A stretch of DNA of 64,000 nt from Sphingomonas asaccharolytica NBRC 15499 (GTDB taxonomy: Bacteria > Pseudomonadota > Alphaproteobacteria > Sphingomonadales > Sphingomonadaceae): NCBI RefSeq assembly GCF_001598355.1, contig NZ_BCYU01000003.1:1-64000 (forward strand). Direction: 5' to 3'. The translations under genes and the position numbers were made by a program. The notes under the pieces are model-generated. The model had not been told where the DNA came from. It ran no database searches and was given only the letters and a program-made list of their open reading frames with translations. Below are positions 25,725 through 34,800 of the stretch, in pieces. How positions within the stretch are numbered: position 1 is the first letter of the stretch; each line of letters starts with the position of its first letter.

Positions 25725-27977
25725 ATGTGTCGAGCAGTCGCGGTTGGAGTTTCGCTGGTGGCCCTTGCATGGGCCGGGTCGGCATCGGCGCAGGATGCGC
25801 CGGCAGGCAATCCTCCGGCGGCGGCAACCACGCCTCCCGACGATAATGCGCCGCGGGTCGATGACATCATCGTGACTGCCCAGAAGCGCGCGGAAAATCT
25901 CCAGGACGTGCCGGTCGCGGTCAGTGCGGTGACCGGCAAGACGCTCGAGAACAAACGCATCCTCGACCTTGTCGATTTGTCGAACGCGACTCCGGGCCTA
26001 CAGATCAAATCGGACGATAACGGTGCCAATCCGCGCATCTTTATCCGCGGCGTCGGCGTCAACGACTTCAACCCGGCAACCGCCAGCGCGGTCGGCATCT
26101 ATGCCGACGGCGTTTATGTCGGATCGCCGCTCGCGCAGCGCTTTGCGTTCTTCGATCTGCAACAGGCAGAGGTCCTGCGCGGGCCCCAGGGCACGCTCTA
26201 TGGCCGCAACACCACGGGCGGCGCGGTCAACGTCACCAGCCGCAAGCCGGGCAACGACGTCGAAGCGGACTTCCTGGCCGAATATGGCCGGTTCAACTCG
26301 GTCAACCTTCAGGGCGGAGTCAGCCTGCCGCTGGCCAGGGACCTTCTCTCTGTGCGCGTCGCCGGCATCTACCAGCGCGACGACGGCTATTCGGTCAACC
26401 GGCTGACCGGCAATCGCGGCAATAACGCCGATCGCTGGGCGGTGCGCGGCAGCGTCCATTTCACCCCATCGAGCGCGATCACCGAGGATCTGGCCGTCAC
26501 CGTCGGCAAGTCGCGCGGCGGGTCGATCTGGGCCTATAATCGCGCCCTGTTTCCGCTCAGCCCGGACGTCGCCGGCCCCGACGGTCTTTGCGCGCCGGCC
26601 TATTATGGCACTGCCAACTGCACCAACGTCCTCGGCTACGCCAATGCGAGCAAGAACCTCTATGAGGGCGATTACAGCTTCGAGGGGAAGGATCAGGTCA
26701 ACCTCTTCACCGTCGCCAACACGCTGACCATAAATCTCGGCTCGGCCGACATCGTCGCGGTGACCGGCTATCAGCATGCCAAGCGTAACGACCAGGAAGA
26801 AACCGACGCCAATCCGCTGCCGGTAATCACCGCCAGCTATATCGCGCGCCAGAACACGTTCAGCCAGGAATTGCGCCTGCAATCGAGCGGCAAGCCGGCG
26901 CTGCGCTATGTGTTCGGGCTCTATTACGCCCATGACGATCTGACCAACAATTCCGCCTATGACGTGCTGGCGATCCTGCCCGCCGACCCAGTGTCGGGAA
27001 TCGGGCGTTTCGTCTGGCCGCTGGCGCAGAAGACCGACAGCTATGCCGCATTCGGCCAGCTGGACTACGACCTGACCAGCCGGCTGACCGCGACGGTCGG
27101 GTTGCGCTACTCGGCCGACCGCAAGGATTTCCACTATTTTAGCGGAGAGACGAACACGGGCACGCCGTTCTTCACCTTCGATGGCTCGAAGACCTTCGAT
27201 TCCGTGTCGGGCAAATTCGGGCTGCAATATCGCTTCACGCCCGATGTGAACGCTTATGCGAGCTACAGCCGCGGGACGAAAAGCGGTGGTTTCTTCAGCG
27301 GTCAGACCGGCAATATCGCCGATATCGGTCCCTACAAGGATGAGACCGTCAATGCCTATGAGGCTGGTCTGAAGACTGAATTGCTCCACCACACGCTGCG
27401 CGCCAATCTGGCCGCCTTCTATTACGATTATCAGAACCTTCAGGTCTACACGACGGTGATCGACGGGTTCATCACGCGCCAGCTGTTCACTAATGCGTCC
27501 GCCGCGCGCATGTACGGCGGAGAGCTCGAACTGGAGGCGACGCCGGCGCGGGGTCTGACCATCTCGATGAACGCGGCTTATCTCAACGCGACCTACCGAA
27601 ACTTCGTGTCGGCCGGCGCCGATTATTCGGGCAACACATTGCCGTCGGCCCCCAGGATCAGCGTCCAGACCGCGGTCGACTACACCCAGCCGGTATCGTT
27701 CGGTGCGATCGTCGCGAATGTCAGCGCGAGCTATCGCAGCAAAGTGTTCTTCGACACCGCCAACACGCCGCGATTGAGCGACCAGGCCAGGGTCTATGTC
27801 GATGGGCGGCTGGGCGTGCAGCTCGTTCGCGACAAGCTCGAGATCGGCATATGGGGTAAGAACATCTTCGGAGAGACCAACATCTCAGACATCACGCCGA
27901 TCGCGAGCCTGGGCTTCGATGTCGTCAGCGTCGGGCCGCCGCGCACCTATGGCCTCTATCTCCGCGCGCATTACTGA
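25725..27977 (+). CDS. TonB-dependent outer membrane receptor
   Basis: 750 aa, ATG at 25725 with AAAGGAG upstream. Signal peptide of about 22 residues (ASA/QD). A linker holds DDIIVTAQKRAENLQDVP as TonB-box region, then the plug domain (about 60-165) with IFIRGVGVNDF and EVLRGPQGTLYGRNTTGG, and a beta-barrel to the end, closing with an aromatic residue pair (AHY). It belongs to the sphingomonad-type receptors for plant or aromatic compounds, not obviously siderophores. It is first in a five-gene operon; the next gene begins 12 bp after its stop. Confidence 0.93.
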   Translation: MCRAVAVGVSLVALAWAGSASAQDAPAGNPPAAATTPPDDNAPRVDDIIVTAQKRAENLQDVPVAVSAVTGKTLENKRILDLVDLSNATPGLQIKSDDNGANPRIFIRGVGVNDFNPATASAVGIYADGVYVGSPLAQRFAFFDLQQAEVLRGPQGTLYGRNTTGGAVNVTSRKPGNDVEADFLAEYGRFNSVNLQGGVSLPLARDLLSVRVAGIYQRDDGYSVNRLTGNRGNNADRWAVRGSVHFTPSSAITEDLAVTVGKSRGGSIWAYNRALFPLSPDVAGPDGLCAPAYYGTANCTNVLGYANASKNLYEGDYSFEGKDQVNLFTVANTLTINLGSADIVAVTGYQHAKRNDQEETDANPLPVITASYIARQNTFSQELRLQSSGKPALRYVFGLYYAHDDLTNNSAYDVLAILPADPVSGIGRFVWPLAQKTDSYAAFGQLDYDLTSRLTATVGLRYSADRKDFHYFSGETNTGTPFFTFDGSKTFDSVSGKFGLQYRFTPDVNAYASYSRGTKSGGFFSGQTGNIADIGPYKDETVNAYEAGLKTELLHHTLRANLAAFYYDYQNLQVYTTVIDGFITRQLFTNASAARMYGGELELEATPARGLTISMNAAYLNATYRNFVSAGADYSGNTLPSAPRISVQTAVDYTQPVSFGAIVANVSASYRSKVFFDTANTPRLSDQARVYVDGRLGVQLVRDKLEIGIWGKNIFGETNISDITPIASLGFDVVSVGPPRTYGLYLRAHY

Positions 27978-27989
27978 GGGGGGACGGGG

Positions 27990-29174
27990 ATGACCGTCAT
28001 CGCGATCGAGAACGCACATGGCTGGATCGGGCCGCGCCCCAGCGCGGCCCAGATCGGGGCGATCCTGTTCGTGGGCGTCGCCGGCATCCTGTTCGCCGGC
28101 GTGGGACCGCTGCTGCTCGGCGGGCTCGAAGCCTCGGGTCGCATCAGCTCGGCGCAACTCGGCCAGGCGGGAACCGCCGAATTGCTGGCGATGGGCGTGG
28201 CGGCGGGACTGACCGGGCCGCTTTATGGCATCAGGAACCTGCGGCTGCTGACGATCCTGTGTGGGCTGGCCATGGCCGGGCTTAACGCGCTGTCGATCGT
28301 CGTTGACGGCTGGACCGTGGTGCTCGTTCGCGGCCTCAATGGGATCCCGAGCGGTGCGCTGATCTGGCTGATGACCGCGATGATCGTGCGCTCTGCGCGT
28401 CCCGATCGTTGGGCAGCGATATACCTGACCGTCCAGACGCTGGCGCAAGCGGTGATCGTCGCGGCGCTAGGCGCCTTAGTCGAAGGGACGGCCGGTGTAG
28501 GAGCGGGGTTCGCCGTGCTGGCCGCGATCGGCATCGCGACCGGGCTCGCTGGACTGGTGGTGCCCAACAGCCTGGCGGTGTTGCCGGTCGATCCTGATGA
28601 GCCGACCGGGCGCCTGAGCACGCGCGGGCTGGTCGCGCTTGCCGCCGCCTTCGCGTTCAATGCCGGCATCCTGGCGGTGTGGATCTATGTCGAGCCGCTG
28701 TCGCGCCAGTCGGGGCATCCGGCGGGCACGGCGGGGCTGGCGATGGCGCTGTCGCTCGGCGCGCAGGTCGCCGGCGGATTGATCGCCACCTTCGCCGCCG
28801 GGCGCCTGCCGACCGCACCGACCTTGGCCGTCTCGCTGCTCGGTATGGGCGCTGCGATGATCGTCTTCGCCTATCTGCCGGGCGTCACTATTTTCCTGAC
28901 CGTCTCGGCGATGTTCGGCTTCCTTTGGATGTTCGCCTCGCCTTTCTTCACGCCGCTGGCGATTGAAGCGGACCCGACGCGGCGCGCGGCGATGTTCGGG
29001 TCGGGCGCAGCGTTGCTCGGCTGTGCCGCGGGTCCGTTCCTGGCGTCGCTGTTGGTCGGGGAGACGGACGTGCGGCAAAGCCTCATCCTCGGCGTCGGTC
29101 TCCTCGCGACATCGCTCGTCATTGTCCTGCTGCTGTACTTTGTGCGGGCCAAAAGCCACTCCTTCGCCGCATGA
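27990..29174 (+). CDS. MFS transporter
   Basis: 394 aa, ATG at 27990, with GAGGGGGGACGGGG upstream. About twelve hydrophobic segments; no strong loop 2-3 motif. By analogy with other receptor-plus-MFS pairs it would bring the compound admitted by the TonB receptor across the inner membrane. Its stop overlaps the ATG of the TetR gene by 4 bases, so they are translationally coupled. Confidence 0.85.
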   Translation: MTVIAIENAHGWIGPRPSAAQIGAILFVGVAGILFAGVGPLLLGGLEASGRISSAQLGQAGTAELLAMGVAAGLTGPLYGIRNLRLLTILCGLAMAGLNALSIVVDGWTVVLVRGLNGIPSGALIWLMTAMIVRSARPDRWAAIYLTVQTLAQAVIVAALGALVEGTAGVGAGFAVLAAIGIATGLAGLVVPNSLAVLPVDPDEPTGRLSTRGLVALAAAFAFNAGILAVWIYVEPLSRQSGHPAGTAGLAMALSLGAQVAGGLIATFAAGRLPTAPTLAVSLLGMGAAMIVFAYLPGVTIFLTVSAMFGFLWMFASPFFTPLAIEADPTRRAAMFGSGAALLGCAAGPFLASLLVGETDVRQSLILGVGLLATSLVIVLLLYFVRAKSHSFAA

Positions 29175-29857
29175 CGACAGCCTCATCTCCTTCCGATCCC
29201 GCCCACGCCGCGAGCGGCAAGCGCCGCCGCCGGGCGATCCCGCTCGCGACCAAGCATCGCCCGATCCAGGCGCGCGGTCAGGACACGTTCGAACTGATCC
29301 TGGACGTCGCCGGCGAATTGCTGCGCGAGATCGGCTTCGAACAGCTCACCACCAACCTGATCTGTCAGCGCGCCGGACTGACGCCGCCAGCGCTCTATCG
29401 CTATTTCCCCAACAAATACGCGGTGCTGAAAGAACTCGGCGACCGCCTGATGCGCGCGCAGGATGACGAAGTGCTCGTCTGGGTCACCGAGGGCGGCCTG
29501 ACCGGCGCGACGTTCGAGGAACGGTTGGCCAAGAGCATCGCGATCCAGGAACGCATGGTCGCGGTCCATCGCGAATTTCCCGGCGGCATCGCGATCGGCC
29601 GCGCCTTGCGCGCGGTGCCGCTGCTCAACGATCTGCGCATCCGCTCGCGCGATATGGTCGCGAGCGCGTTCGCCGAGACGCTGCGCCGGCAACATCCCAA
29701 TAGCGATGAGCGGCGGGTGCAGGTGGCCTGCCGCCTGATCGTCGAGCTCGGTTACTCGGCGAGCGAGATGGTGGTCGAGGAACCCGACCGCGACGCCGAC
29801 CTCATCAACCGCGAAGTATGCGTGATGTTCGCGCGCTATCTTGAGCATTTCGACTGA
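29171..29857 (+). CDS. TetR/AcrR family regulator
   Basis: 228 aa, ATG overlapping the previous stop. A basic N-terminal arm of about 35 residues precedes the HTH: ILDVAGELLREIGFEQLTTN, then CQRAGLTPPALYRYFPNK at about 65-83, the typical TetR recognition helix and YRYF signature. The C-terminal ligand domain has no recognisable specificity. Embedded in the operon, it most likely represses it in the absence of the substrate. Confidence 0.9.
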   Translation: MTTASSPSDPAHAASGKRRRRAIPLATKHRPIQARGQDTFELILDVAGELLREIGFEQLTTNLICQRAGLTPPALYRYFPNKYAVLKELGDRLMRAQDDEVLVWVTEGGLTGATFEERLAKSIAIQERMVAVHREFPGGIAIGRALRAVPLLNDLRIRSRDMVASAFAETLRRQHPNSDERRVQVACRLIVELGYSASEMVVEEPDRDADLINREVCVMFARYLEHFD

Positions 29858-29881
29858 CCGCTGCCCATGGAGAGAGCAGGC

Positions 29882-31162
29882 ATGGATTGGCACAATTGGT
29901 CGGGCAGCGTCGCCGCTCGTCCGCAGCGTATCGAGCGCCCAAAGACCCGCGTTGAACTGGCGGGCCTGATCCAGGCCGCCGACAAGGTGCGCGTCACCGG
30001 TGCCGGCCATTCCTTCATGCCGCTGTGCGAGACGTCCGGCACCTTGCTCAGCATGGGCGATTACGAAGGCGGCATCGACATCGCGCCGGATCGCCGCACG
30101 GCCTGGGTTCCCGCCGGCTGGGGGCTCGACCGACTGACCGAGGCTTTGTGGGCGCAAGGGCTGTCGCTGATCAATCAGGGCGATATCAATCCGCAGTCCC
30201 TGGCCGGCGCCACCGCAACCGGCACGCATGGCACCGGGGCGGAGCTGGGCAGTCTATCGACCCAGGCGTGCGGTTTCGAACTGATGCTGGCCGACGGCAG
30301 CCTGGTTGAATGCGGTCCCGACCAGAACCCCGATCTCTATCAGGCACAGCGACTGTCGCTTGGCCTGTTCGGGGTGGCCACGCGGATCCGCATCAACGTG
30401 TTGCCCGCTTATTATCTCGAGGAACGGATCGAGCGCCGCCCGCTCGCCGAAATGGCCGAGCGCTGGGAGGAACTCGGTGCCGCCACCCGCCATTTCGAGT
30501 TCTTCGTCTTTCCTTATGCCGATTACGTGATCTTCAAGACGCTCCACCCCGTGGAGGGCAGCGGCGATCTCAAGCACAGCACCGACATCGACGAGTCGAT
30601 CTTCCGCAACGTCTGCGAAATAGGGCGTCGCGTGCCCAAGCTGATCCCGACGCTGCAGCGATTCATGATGAAGATGAGTGCGAAGCCGACCCAGCGTGTC
30701 GGGCCCGCCTGGCGCGTCTTTCCGTCCGACCGCACGATCCGGTTCGAGGAAATGGAATATGAGGTGCCGCGCGCTGCTGGGCTGCCGACGTTGCTGGAAG
30801 CGATCGCCTATATCCGCCGCCGCAAATTGCCCGTCGCTTTCCCATTCGAATTCCGCCTGACCGCGGCCGACGACATCTGGATGAGCCCTTTCCACGCCGG
30901 GCCGGCCGCCTCTATCTCTTTCCACCAATATGCCAAAATGCCGTGGCGTGACCTGTTCACCGAAATGGAAGCAGTGCTGCGCAGCTCGGGCGGCCGCCCG
31001 CACTGGGCCAAGCGCCACACCATGACCGTCGACGATGTCGCGCGTCTCTATCCGCGCACCGGCGATTTCCTGCGTGTCCGCGAAACCGTCGATCCGGGCC
31101 AGAAGTTCGTCAATGACGACCTTGCTCGCCTGTTCGGCCTGACCCCTCCCGCCCGGAGCTGA
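29882..31162 (+). CDS. FAD-linked aldonolactone oxidase (D-arabinono-1,4-lactone oxidase family)
   Basis: 426 aa from the ATG at 29882 (GAGAGAGCAGG upstream); an ATG at 29867 is possible. The FAD_binding_4 domain shows RVTGAGHSF with His43, the site of covalent flavin attachment in L-gulonolactone/arabinonolactone oxidases, and ATATGTHGTG near 120. The C-terminal ALO domain has FPFEFRLTAADDIWMSP and ends with FLRVRETVDPGQKFVND, near the HP/RETxDP-type closing motif. The reaction is oxidation of an aldonolactone with oxygen or another acceptor. With the neighbours it suggests sugar-acid or polyol use; the actual substrate is not shown. Confidence 0.88.
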   Translation: MDWHNWSGSVAARPQRIERPKTRVELAGLIQAADKVRVTGAGHSFMPLCETSGTLLSMGDYEGGIDIAPDRRTAWVPAGWGLDRLTEALWAQGLSLINQGDINPQSLAGATATGTHGTGAELGSLSTQACGFELMLADGSLVECGPDQNPDLYQAQRLSLGLFGVATRIRINVLPAYYLEERIERRPLAEMAERWEELGAATRHFEFFVFPYADYVIFKTLHPVEGSGDLKHSTDIDESIFRNVCEIGRRVPKLIPTLQRFMMKMSAKPTQRVGPAWRVFPSDRTIRFEEMEYEVPRAAGLPTLLEAIAYIRRRKLPVAFPFEFRLTAADDIWMSPFHAGPAASISFHQYAKMPWRDLFTEMEAVLRSSGGRPHWAKRHTMTVDDVARLYPRTGDFLRVRETVDPGQKFVNDDLARLFGLTPPARS

Positions 31163-31167
31163 CTTAC

Positions 31168-32313
31168 GTGAACGACCAGCAACTGCATGCCCATCTGATT
31201 GGCCGCCAGGGTTCGCGCCATGATCTCAACACCCCGGTGCTGGTGCTTGATCTCGACCGGCTGGATAGCAATATTGGCCGGATGGCCGCGTTCGCCGCGG
31301 CGCACGGACTCAAGCTTCGTCCGCACGCCAAGACGCACAAGAGTGTCGATATCGCCCAGCGCCAGATCGCGGCCGGTGCGGTCGGGCTGTGCTGCGCCAA
31401 GATCGGCGAGGCAGAAGCGCTGGCCGATGGCGGCATCACTGGGTTGCATATCACGTCGCCGGTCGTGCCGGCGCCTGCGGTCGATCGGCTCGCTGCGCTC
31501 AACCTGCGGTCGGCGGAGCTGATGACCGTGGTCGACAACCCCGACAATGCGCGAGCCATCGCGCAGGCGGTCGAACGGGCAGGGGACGCCAAATTGTCCG
31601 TGATCATCGACGTCGATCCCGGCATCCACCGCACCGGCGTTGCCTCGCCGGAGGCCGCGGTCGGGCTGCTCGAGACGATCCGCGCGCTACCCGCGCTCGT
31701 CTATCGCGGCGTGCAATTCTATTGCGGCTCGCACCAGCACATCCACGCCTTCGCCGAGCGCGAAACGGCGATGCGCGAGCGCGCCGACTATCTCCGCGCC
31801 GTCATCGCCGCGCTTGCCGAGGCCGGAGGCGCGCCGGAGATCGTCACCGGGGGCGGGACGGGGACGCATCGCATCGATGTCGGCCTGGGCATCTTCACCG
31901 AACTCCAGGTCGGTTCCTACATTTTCATGGACGACGAATATCGTGCCTGCGATCTGACCGGCGAAGAGGACGCGCCAATCCCGTTCGAAACCTCGCTGAT
32001 GATCGACACCAGCGTGATCAGCGCCAACACCCCGGGTCTTTTCACGCTCGATGCCGGGATCAAGTCGATGGCGACCGACGCCCCGCTACCCTCGGTGGAA
32101 ACCGGAGCCCCCGATGGTGCGCGCTTCTTCCTGATGGGCGACGAGCATGGCGCGGTCCTGACCCTGCCGGACTCGCTCGCGCTCGGCGATCGCATCTCGC
32201 TCCGCACGCCGCATTGCGATCCGACGGTCAACCTGTACGACAATTATCACGTCGTGCGCGGACAGACGCTCGATGCGATCTGGCCGGTGTCGGGGCGCGG
32301 CCGGTCGCGCTAA
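31168..32313 (+). CDS. D-threonine aldolase / D-serine dehydratase-like PLP enzyme (DSD1 family)
   Basis: 381 aa, GTG at 31168 with GGAG upstream, 5 bp after the oxidase gene. It has the alanine racemase-like fold type III: Lys55 in RPHAKTHKS is the PLP lysine, VDVDPGIHRTGV and VTGGGTGTH are family motifs. The C-terminal metal site reads PHCDPTVNLYD, giving His349 and Asp351, like the HxD of D-threonine aldolase rather than the HxC of D-serine dehydratase. It probably cleaves a beta-hydroxy-D-amino acid. Together with the lactone oxidase it closes the operon. Confidence 0.87.
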   Translation: MNDQQLHAHLIGRQGSRHDLNTPVLVLDLDRLDSNIGRMAAFAAAHGLKLRPHAKTHKSVDIAQRQIAAGAVGLCCAKIGEAEALADGGITGLHITSPVVPAPAVDRLAALNLRSAELMTVVDNPDNARAIAQAVERAGDAKLSVIIDVDPGIHRTGVASPEAAVGLLETIRALPALVYRGVQFYCGSHQHIHAFAERETAMRERADYLRAVIAALAEAGGAPEIVTGGGTGTHRIDVGLGIFTELQVGSYIFMDDEYRACDLTGEEDAPIPFETSLMIDTSVISANTPGLFTLDAGIKSMATDAPLPSVETGAPDGARFFLMGDEHGAVLTLPDSLALGDRISLRTPHCDPTVNLYDNYHVVRGQTLDAIWPVSGRGRSR

Positions 32314-32366
32314 CCCGAAACCCTCCCCGGGGCGAGTACGCGGGTATCGGGCCAAGTTCGAAACGT

Positions 32367-32440
32367 GCTCCTGCGAAAGCAGGAGCCCAGGGTCGCATGC
32401 GATACCCTTCGTAACTCTGGGCTCCTGCTTTCGCAGGAGC
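32367..32440. repeat. REP/BIME-like paired palindrome
   Basis: Two arms of about 27 bp (32367-32393 and 32413-32440), each containing the palindrome CTCCTGCGAAAGCAGGAG, face each other around a 19-bp centre. The core GCGAAAGC is shared with the elements at about 47951, 60045 and 63299. It lies in the convergent gap after the operon and may act as a terminator or RNA stabiliser. Confidence 0.8.
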
Positions 32441-32488
32441 TCAAGCCTTGCTTGCCCCGATCAGGACAAAGGCCGGAACCTCATTGCG

Positions 32489-33784
32489 CTATCGTCGCGG
32501 CGCCGGTCCGGCGAAAGTCACCAGGCTTTCCGATCCGTCCGCTGCGATCGACGACACGCCGACGAAATTGTCGTCGATCGGCACGTTCTTCAGCACCAAT
32601 TCGGTGGCGCCGACAACATCCCGGCTCGTCGCCCAATTCTGCGTGTCGGCGCGGCGCCAATGCACGCGATATTTCACCGCACCCTCGGCCGGCTGCCAGC
32701 GCACTGTCGTGTCGCGCGACAACGCGCCCTGGACGGTCACGCCTCCCGGTGCAGCTGGCGCGGCAGCGAGCCGGCGGATCGTCGCGATGTTGATCGCCGC
32801 CACCTTGGCCAGATAGGCGAAGTCCATCTTGTCGATCGTATCGCCATAAGCGACGCCGTTCTCGGTCCGGACATATTGGTGCTGGCCGTCCCAGCGTTCG
32901 GCCGCGACAGTGAAACGCACCGCCGGATAACCGAGTTCGAGAAACGGCAAGTGATCGCCGCCGCGCCCAAACCGATCGGGGCGGCGCACGATGAACGCGT
33001 CGAGCCCGCCGCGAATGCCCGCCGCGACCTGATCGATCGTCTTGGCCAGCGCGCGGCTGGGGCCGTCATCCTCGCCGCCATTCATCCGCCGCGCGAGATC
33101 GCCCTTCAGATCCTCGCTTTCGCGAATGCCTTCGGAAAAGACTCGCACGCTCTTGTTCGCGACCACGCCACCCTGGCCGACCGAATTGCCGACGATGTCG
33201 TTGTTGAGCATCGCGGTCACCGTCCAGCCGCGCTCCTTGGCGGTATCGGCGAGCAACTTGCCGCCCCACAATCCCTGTTCCTCGCCGGAGAAAACGGCAT
33301 AGATGATCGTCGCGCGGAACTTGCGCTTCGACAGGATGCGCGCTGCCTCCAGCACCACCGCCACGCCCGATGCATCGTCGTTGGCGCCGGGCGCGTCCGC
33401 CTTGGCATCCATGACATCTCCGACGATCGAATCGATATGTCCGCCAATGATGACCACGCGATTGGGGTCGGAGCCCTTTTGCACCCCCAGTACATCGACG
33501 ATGTCCACGCCGTTGGGTGCCCGCGGGCCGGTAAAATCGCGCGCGATCGTTTCGCTGGTCAGGCATCCTCCGCAGTCCGCACCGATCGTGTCGAACTGCG
33601 CGTTCGCCCAGGCGCGAGCCGCGCCAATCCCTCGCTTCGGGGCATTGGGATCGGACAGCGAGTGTCGCGTGCCAAACGCGACCAGCGCGCTGACAGTCGC
33701 TCTCATCCGAAGCGGGGAAGGCTGCTCGACCGCAGGCGACGCGGAAACGAGTAGGAGCGGGGCGAGCATCACGACTTTGCGCAT
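32489..33784 (-). CDS. Secreted M28-family zinc metallopeptidase
   Basis: 431 aa from the ATG at 33784, which starts the signal peptide (cleavage near residue 18); an ATG 27 bases upstream exists. Two-zinc aminopeptidase motifs: His116 in GGHIDSI, Asp136 region in ANDDASG, Glu168-169 in FSGEEQG, Asp in LNNDIVG and the late His in GRGGDHLPF. The C-terminal 85 residues look like a fibronectin type III domain. It would remove N-terminal amino acids from periplasmic or extracellular peptides. Confidence 0.9.
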   Translation of the reverse strand: MRKVVMLAPLLLVSASPAVEQPSPLRMRATVSALVAFGTRHSLSDPNAPKRGIGAARAWANAQFDTIGADCGGCLTSETIARDFTGPRAPNGVDIVDVLGVQKGSDPNRVVIIGGHIDSIVGDVMDAKADAPGANDDASGVAVVLEAARILSKRKFRATIIYAVFSGEEQGLWGGKLLADTAKERGWTVTAMLNNDIVGNSVGQGGVVANKSVRVFSEGIRESEDLKGDLARRMNGGEDDGPSRALAKTIDQVAAGIRGGLDAFIVRRPDRFGRGGDHLPFLELGYPAVRFTVAAERWDGQHQYVRTENGVAYGDTIDKMDFAYLAKVAAINIATIRRLAAAPAAPGGVTVQGALSRDTTVRWQPAEGAVKYRVHWRRADTQNWATSRDVVGATELVLKNVPIDDNFVGVSSIAADGSESLVTFAGPAPRR

Positions 33785-34005
33785 CGCGGCAACGTGGCCC
33801 GATGCGGGCATCTGCGCAACGAAATTAGGCGGTGGAAGAAGCGGCTAGCCAGTCTCCGCGCGCGCGCGTCTCAAGTGCGACGGGATGATCCTCGAGTTGG
33901 CACGCAGATTTTGGCGCGATTTGAATAATATTACGCAACGGCTGCGAAACGGTTGGCACTTACATAGTTAAGATACGTTCGTTTCAGTAACAGGAGGTGC
34001 GCGCG

Positions 34006-34194
34006 ATGGCCACGGAACGCGTAGTCGCGTTCGGGTTTCTGACGAGCAGAGACCTTGAATTGTTGGGCAGTGGCTTCAATCGCCATTTTCCGGTGACGAA
34101 TGACGACTTGTTTGCCGAATTGATTGACCAGCTCGATCGAATCGAAATCGAGCCGGCGGATCGAGGTATCATTTTGCGTACCAGGGACAGGTGA
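34006..34194 (+). CDS. Small hypothetical protein with very strong ribosome binding site
   Basis: 62 aa, ATG at 34006 preceded by CAGGAGG at ideal distance. A short hydrophobic strand (VVAFGFL), then GSGFNRHFPVTNDDLFAELIDQLD and a basic end. I believe it is a conserved small protein of sphingomonads, but cannot name a family. It stands alone, 9 bp before the convergent universal stress protein gene. The 220-bp gap before it has no other gene. Confidence 0.7.
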   Translation: MATERVVAFGFLTSRDLELLGSGFNRHFPVTNDDLFAELIDQLDRIEIEPADRGIILRTRDR

Positions 34195-34203
34195 TCACGG
34201 CGC

Positions 34204-34659
34204 TCAACTGAGCCGGTCGATCGCCTCGCGGTCCAGGCTTCCCGGAATCACCATGATCGGCACCGGCAGCGTGCCCGCCTCGCTTCCCGCGAAGTGGCTG
34301 ACCAACGGCCCCGGCGATCCGCTCGGTGCCGCGCCGAGCACCAGGGCGGCGATTTCCGGATTGCCTTCGATCGTCTCGCGGATGACCTTGGGCGCATCGC
34401 CTTGCTTCAACGTGATGGCGGGCTTCAGTCCCGATTCCTCGAACAACGTCCCCGCCGCGCCGGCAATGATCGCTTCGGCGTGCTGGCGAGCCTCCGCCTC
34501 GATCGTCGCCTGGACGCCGCCAAAGGCGATGAATTCCTGCGGTTCGATGATCGACAGGATCTCGACGCCGCCGCCGGTCTTGACCGCGCGCCGCGCGGCA
34601 AAGCGCAATGCGACCTCGGCTTCGGGACTGTCGTCGACCACCACCAGATAGATGCGCAT
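34204..34659 (-). CDS. Universal stress protein family
   Basis: 151 aa from the ATG at 34659, with GGGGAG upstream; the open frame extends 19 codons further without conserved sequence. UspA-like alpha/beta fold: begins MRIYLVVVDDSPEAEVALRFA, and the ATP-site region near the end reads LVLGAAPSGSPGPLVSHFAG followed by VPIMVIPG, a variant of the Gx2Gx9G(S/T) motif. These proteins help survival under stress; the exact role is unknown. Confidence 0.85.
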   Translation of the reverse strand: MRIYLVVVDDSPEAEVALRFAARRAVKTGGGVEILSIIEPQEFIAFGGVQATIEAEARQHAEAIIAGAAGTLFEESGLKPAITLKQGDAPKVIRETIEGNPEIAALVLGAAPSGSPGPLVSHFAGSEAGTLPVPIMVIPGSLDREAIDRLS

Positions 34660-34800
34660 GTCGGCCGGGCTCCCCTCGTTCGCGCGATAGGTGGCGCGGA
34701 ACGTGCGCTCGCGCAAGCACCACGGTCTTGACCCGGAGCGTGGTGGGGGCGAAGGAGCCGCTTCACATCCGCCTCCCCAGGACGCCCGAGAGGACGCAGA

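Noticed and set aside
25998..27392. 464-codon minus-strand open frame
   Set aside because: Antisense shadow of the TonB receptor, whose plug and barrel motifs are clear.
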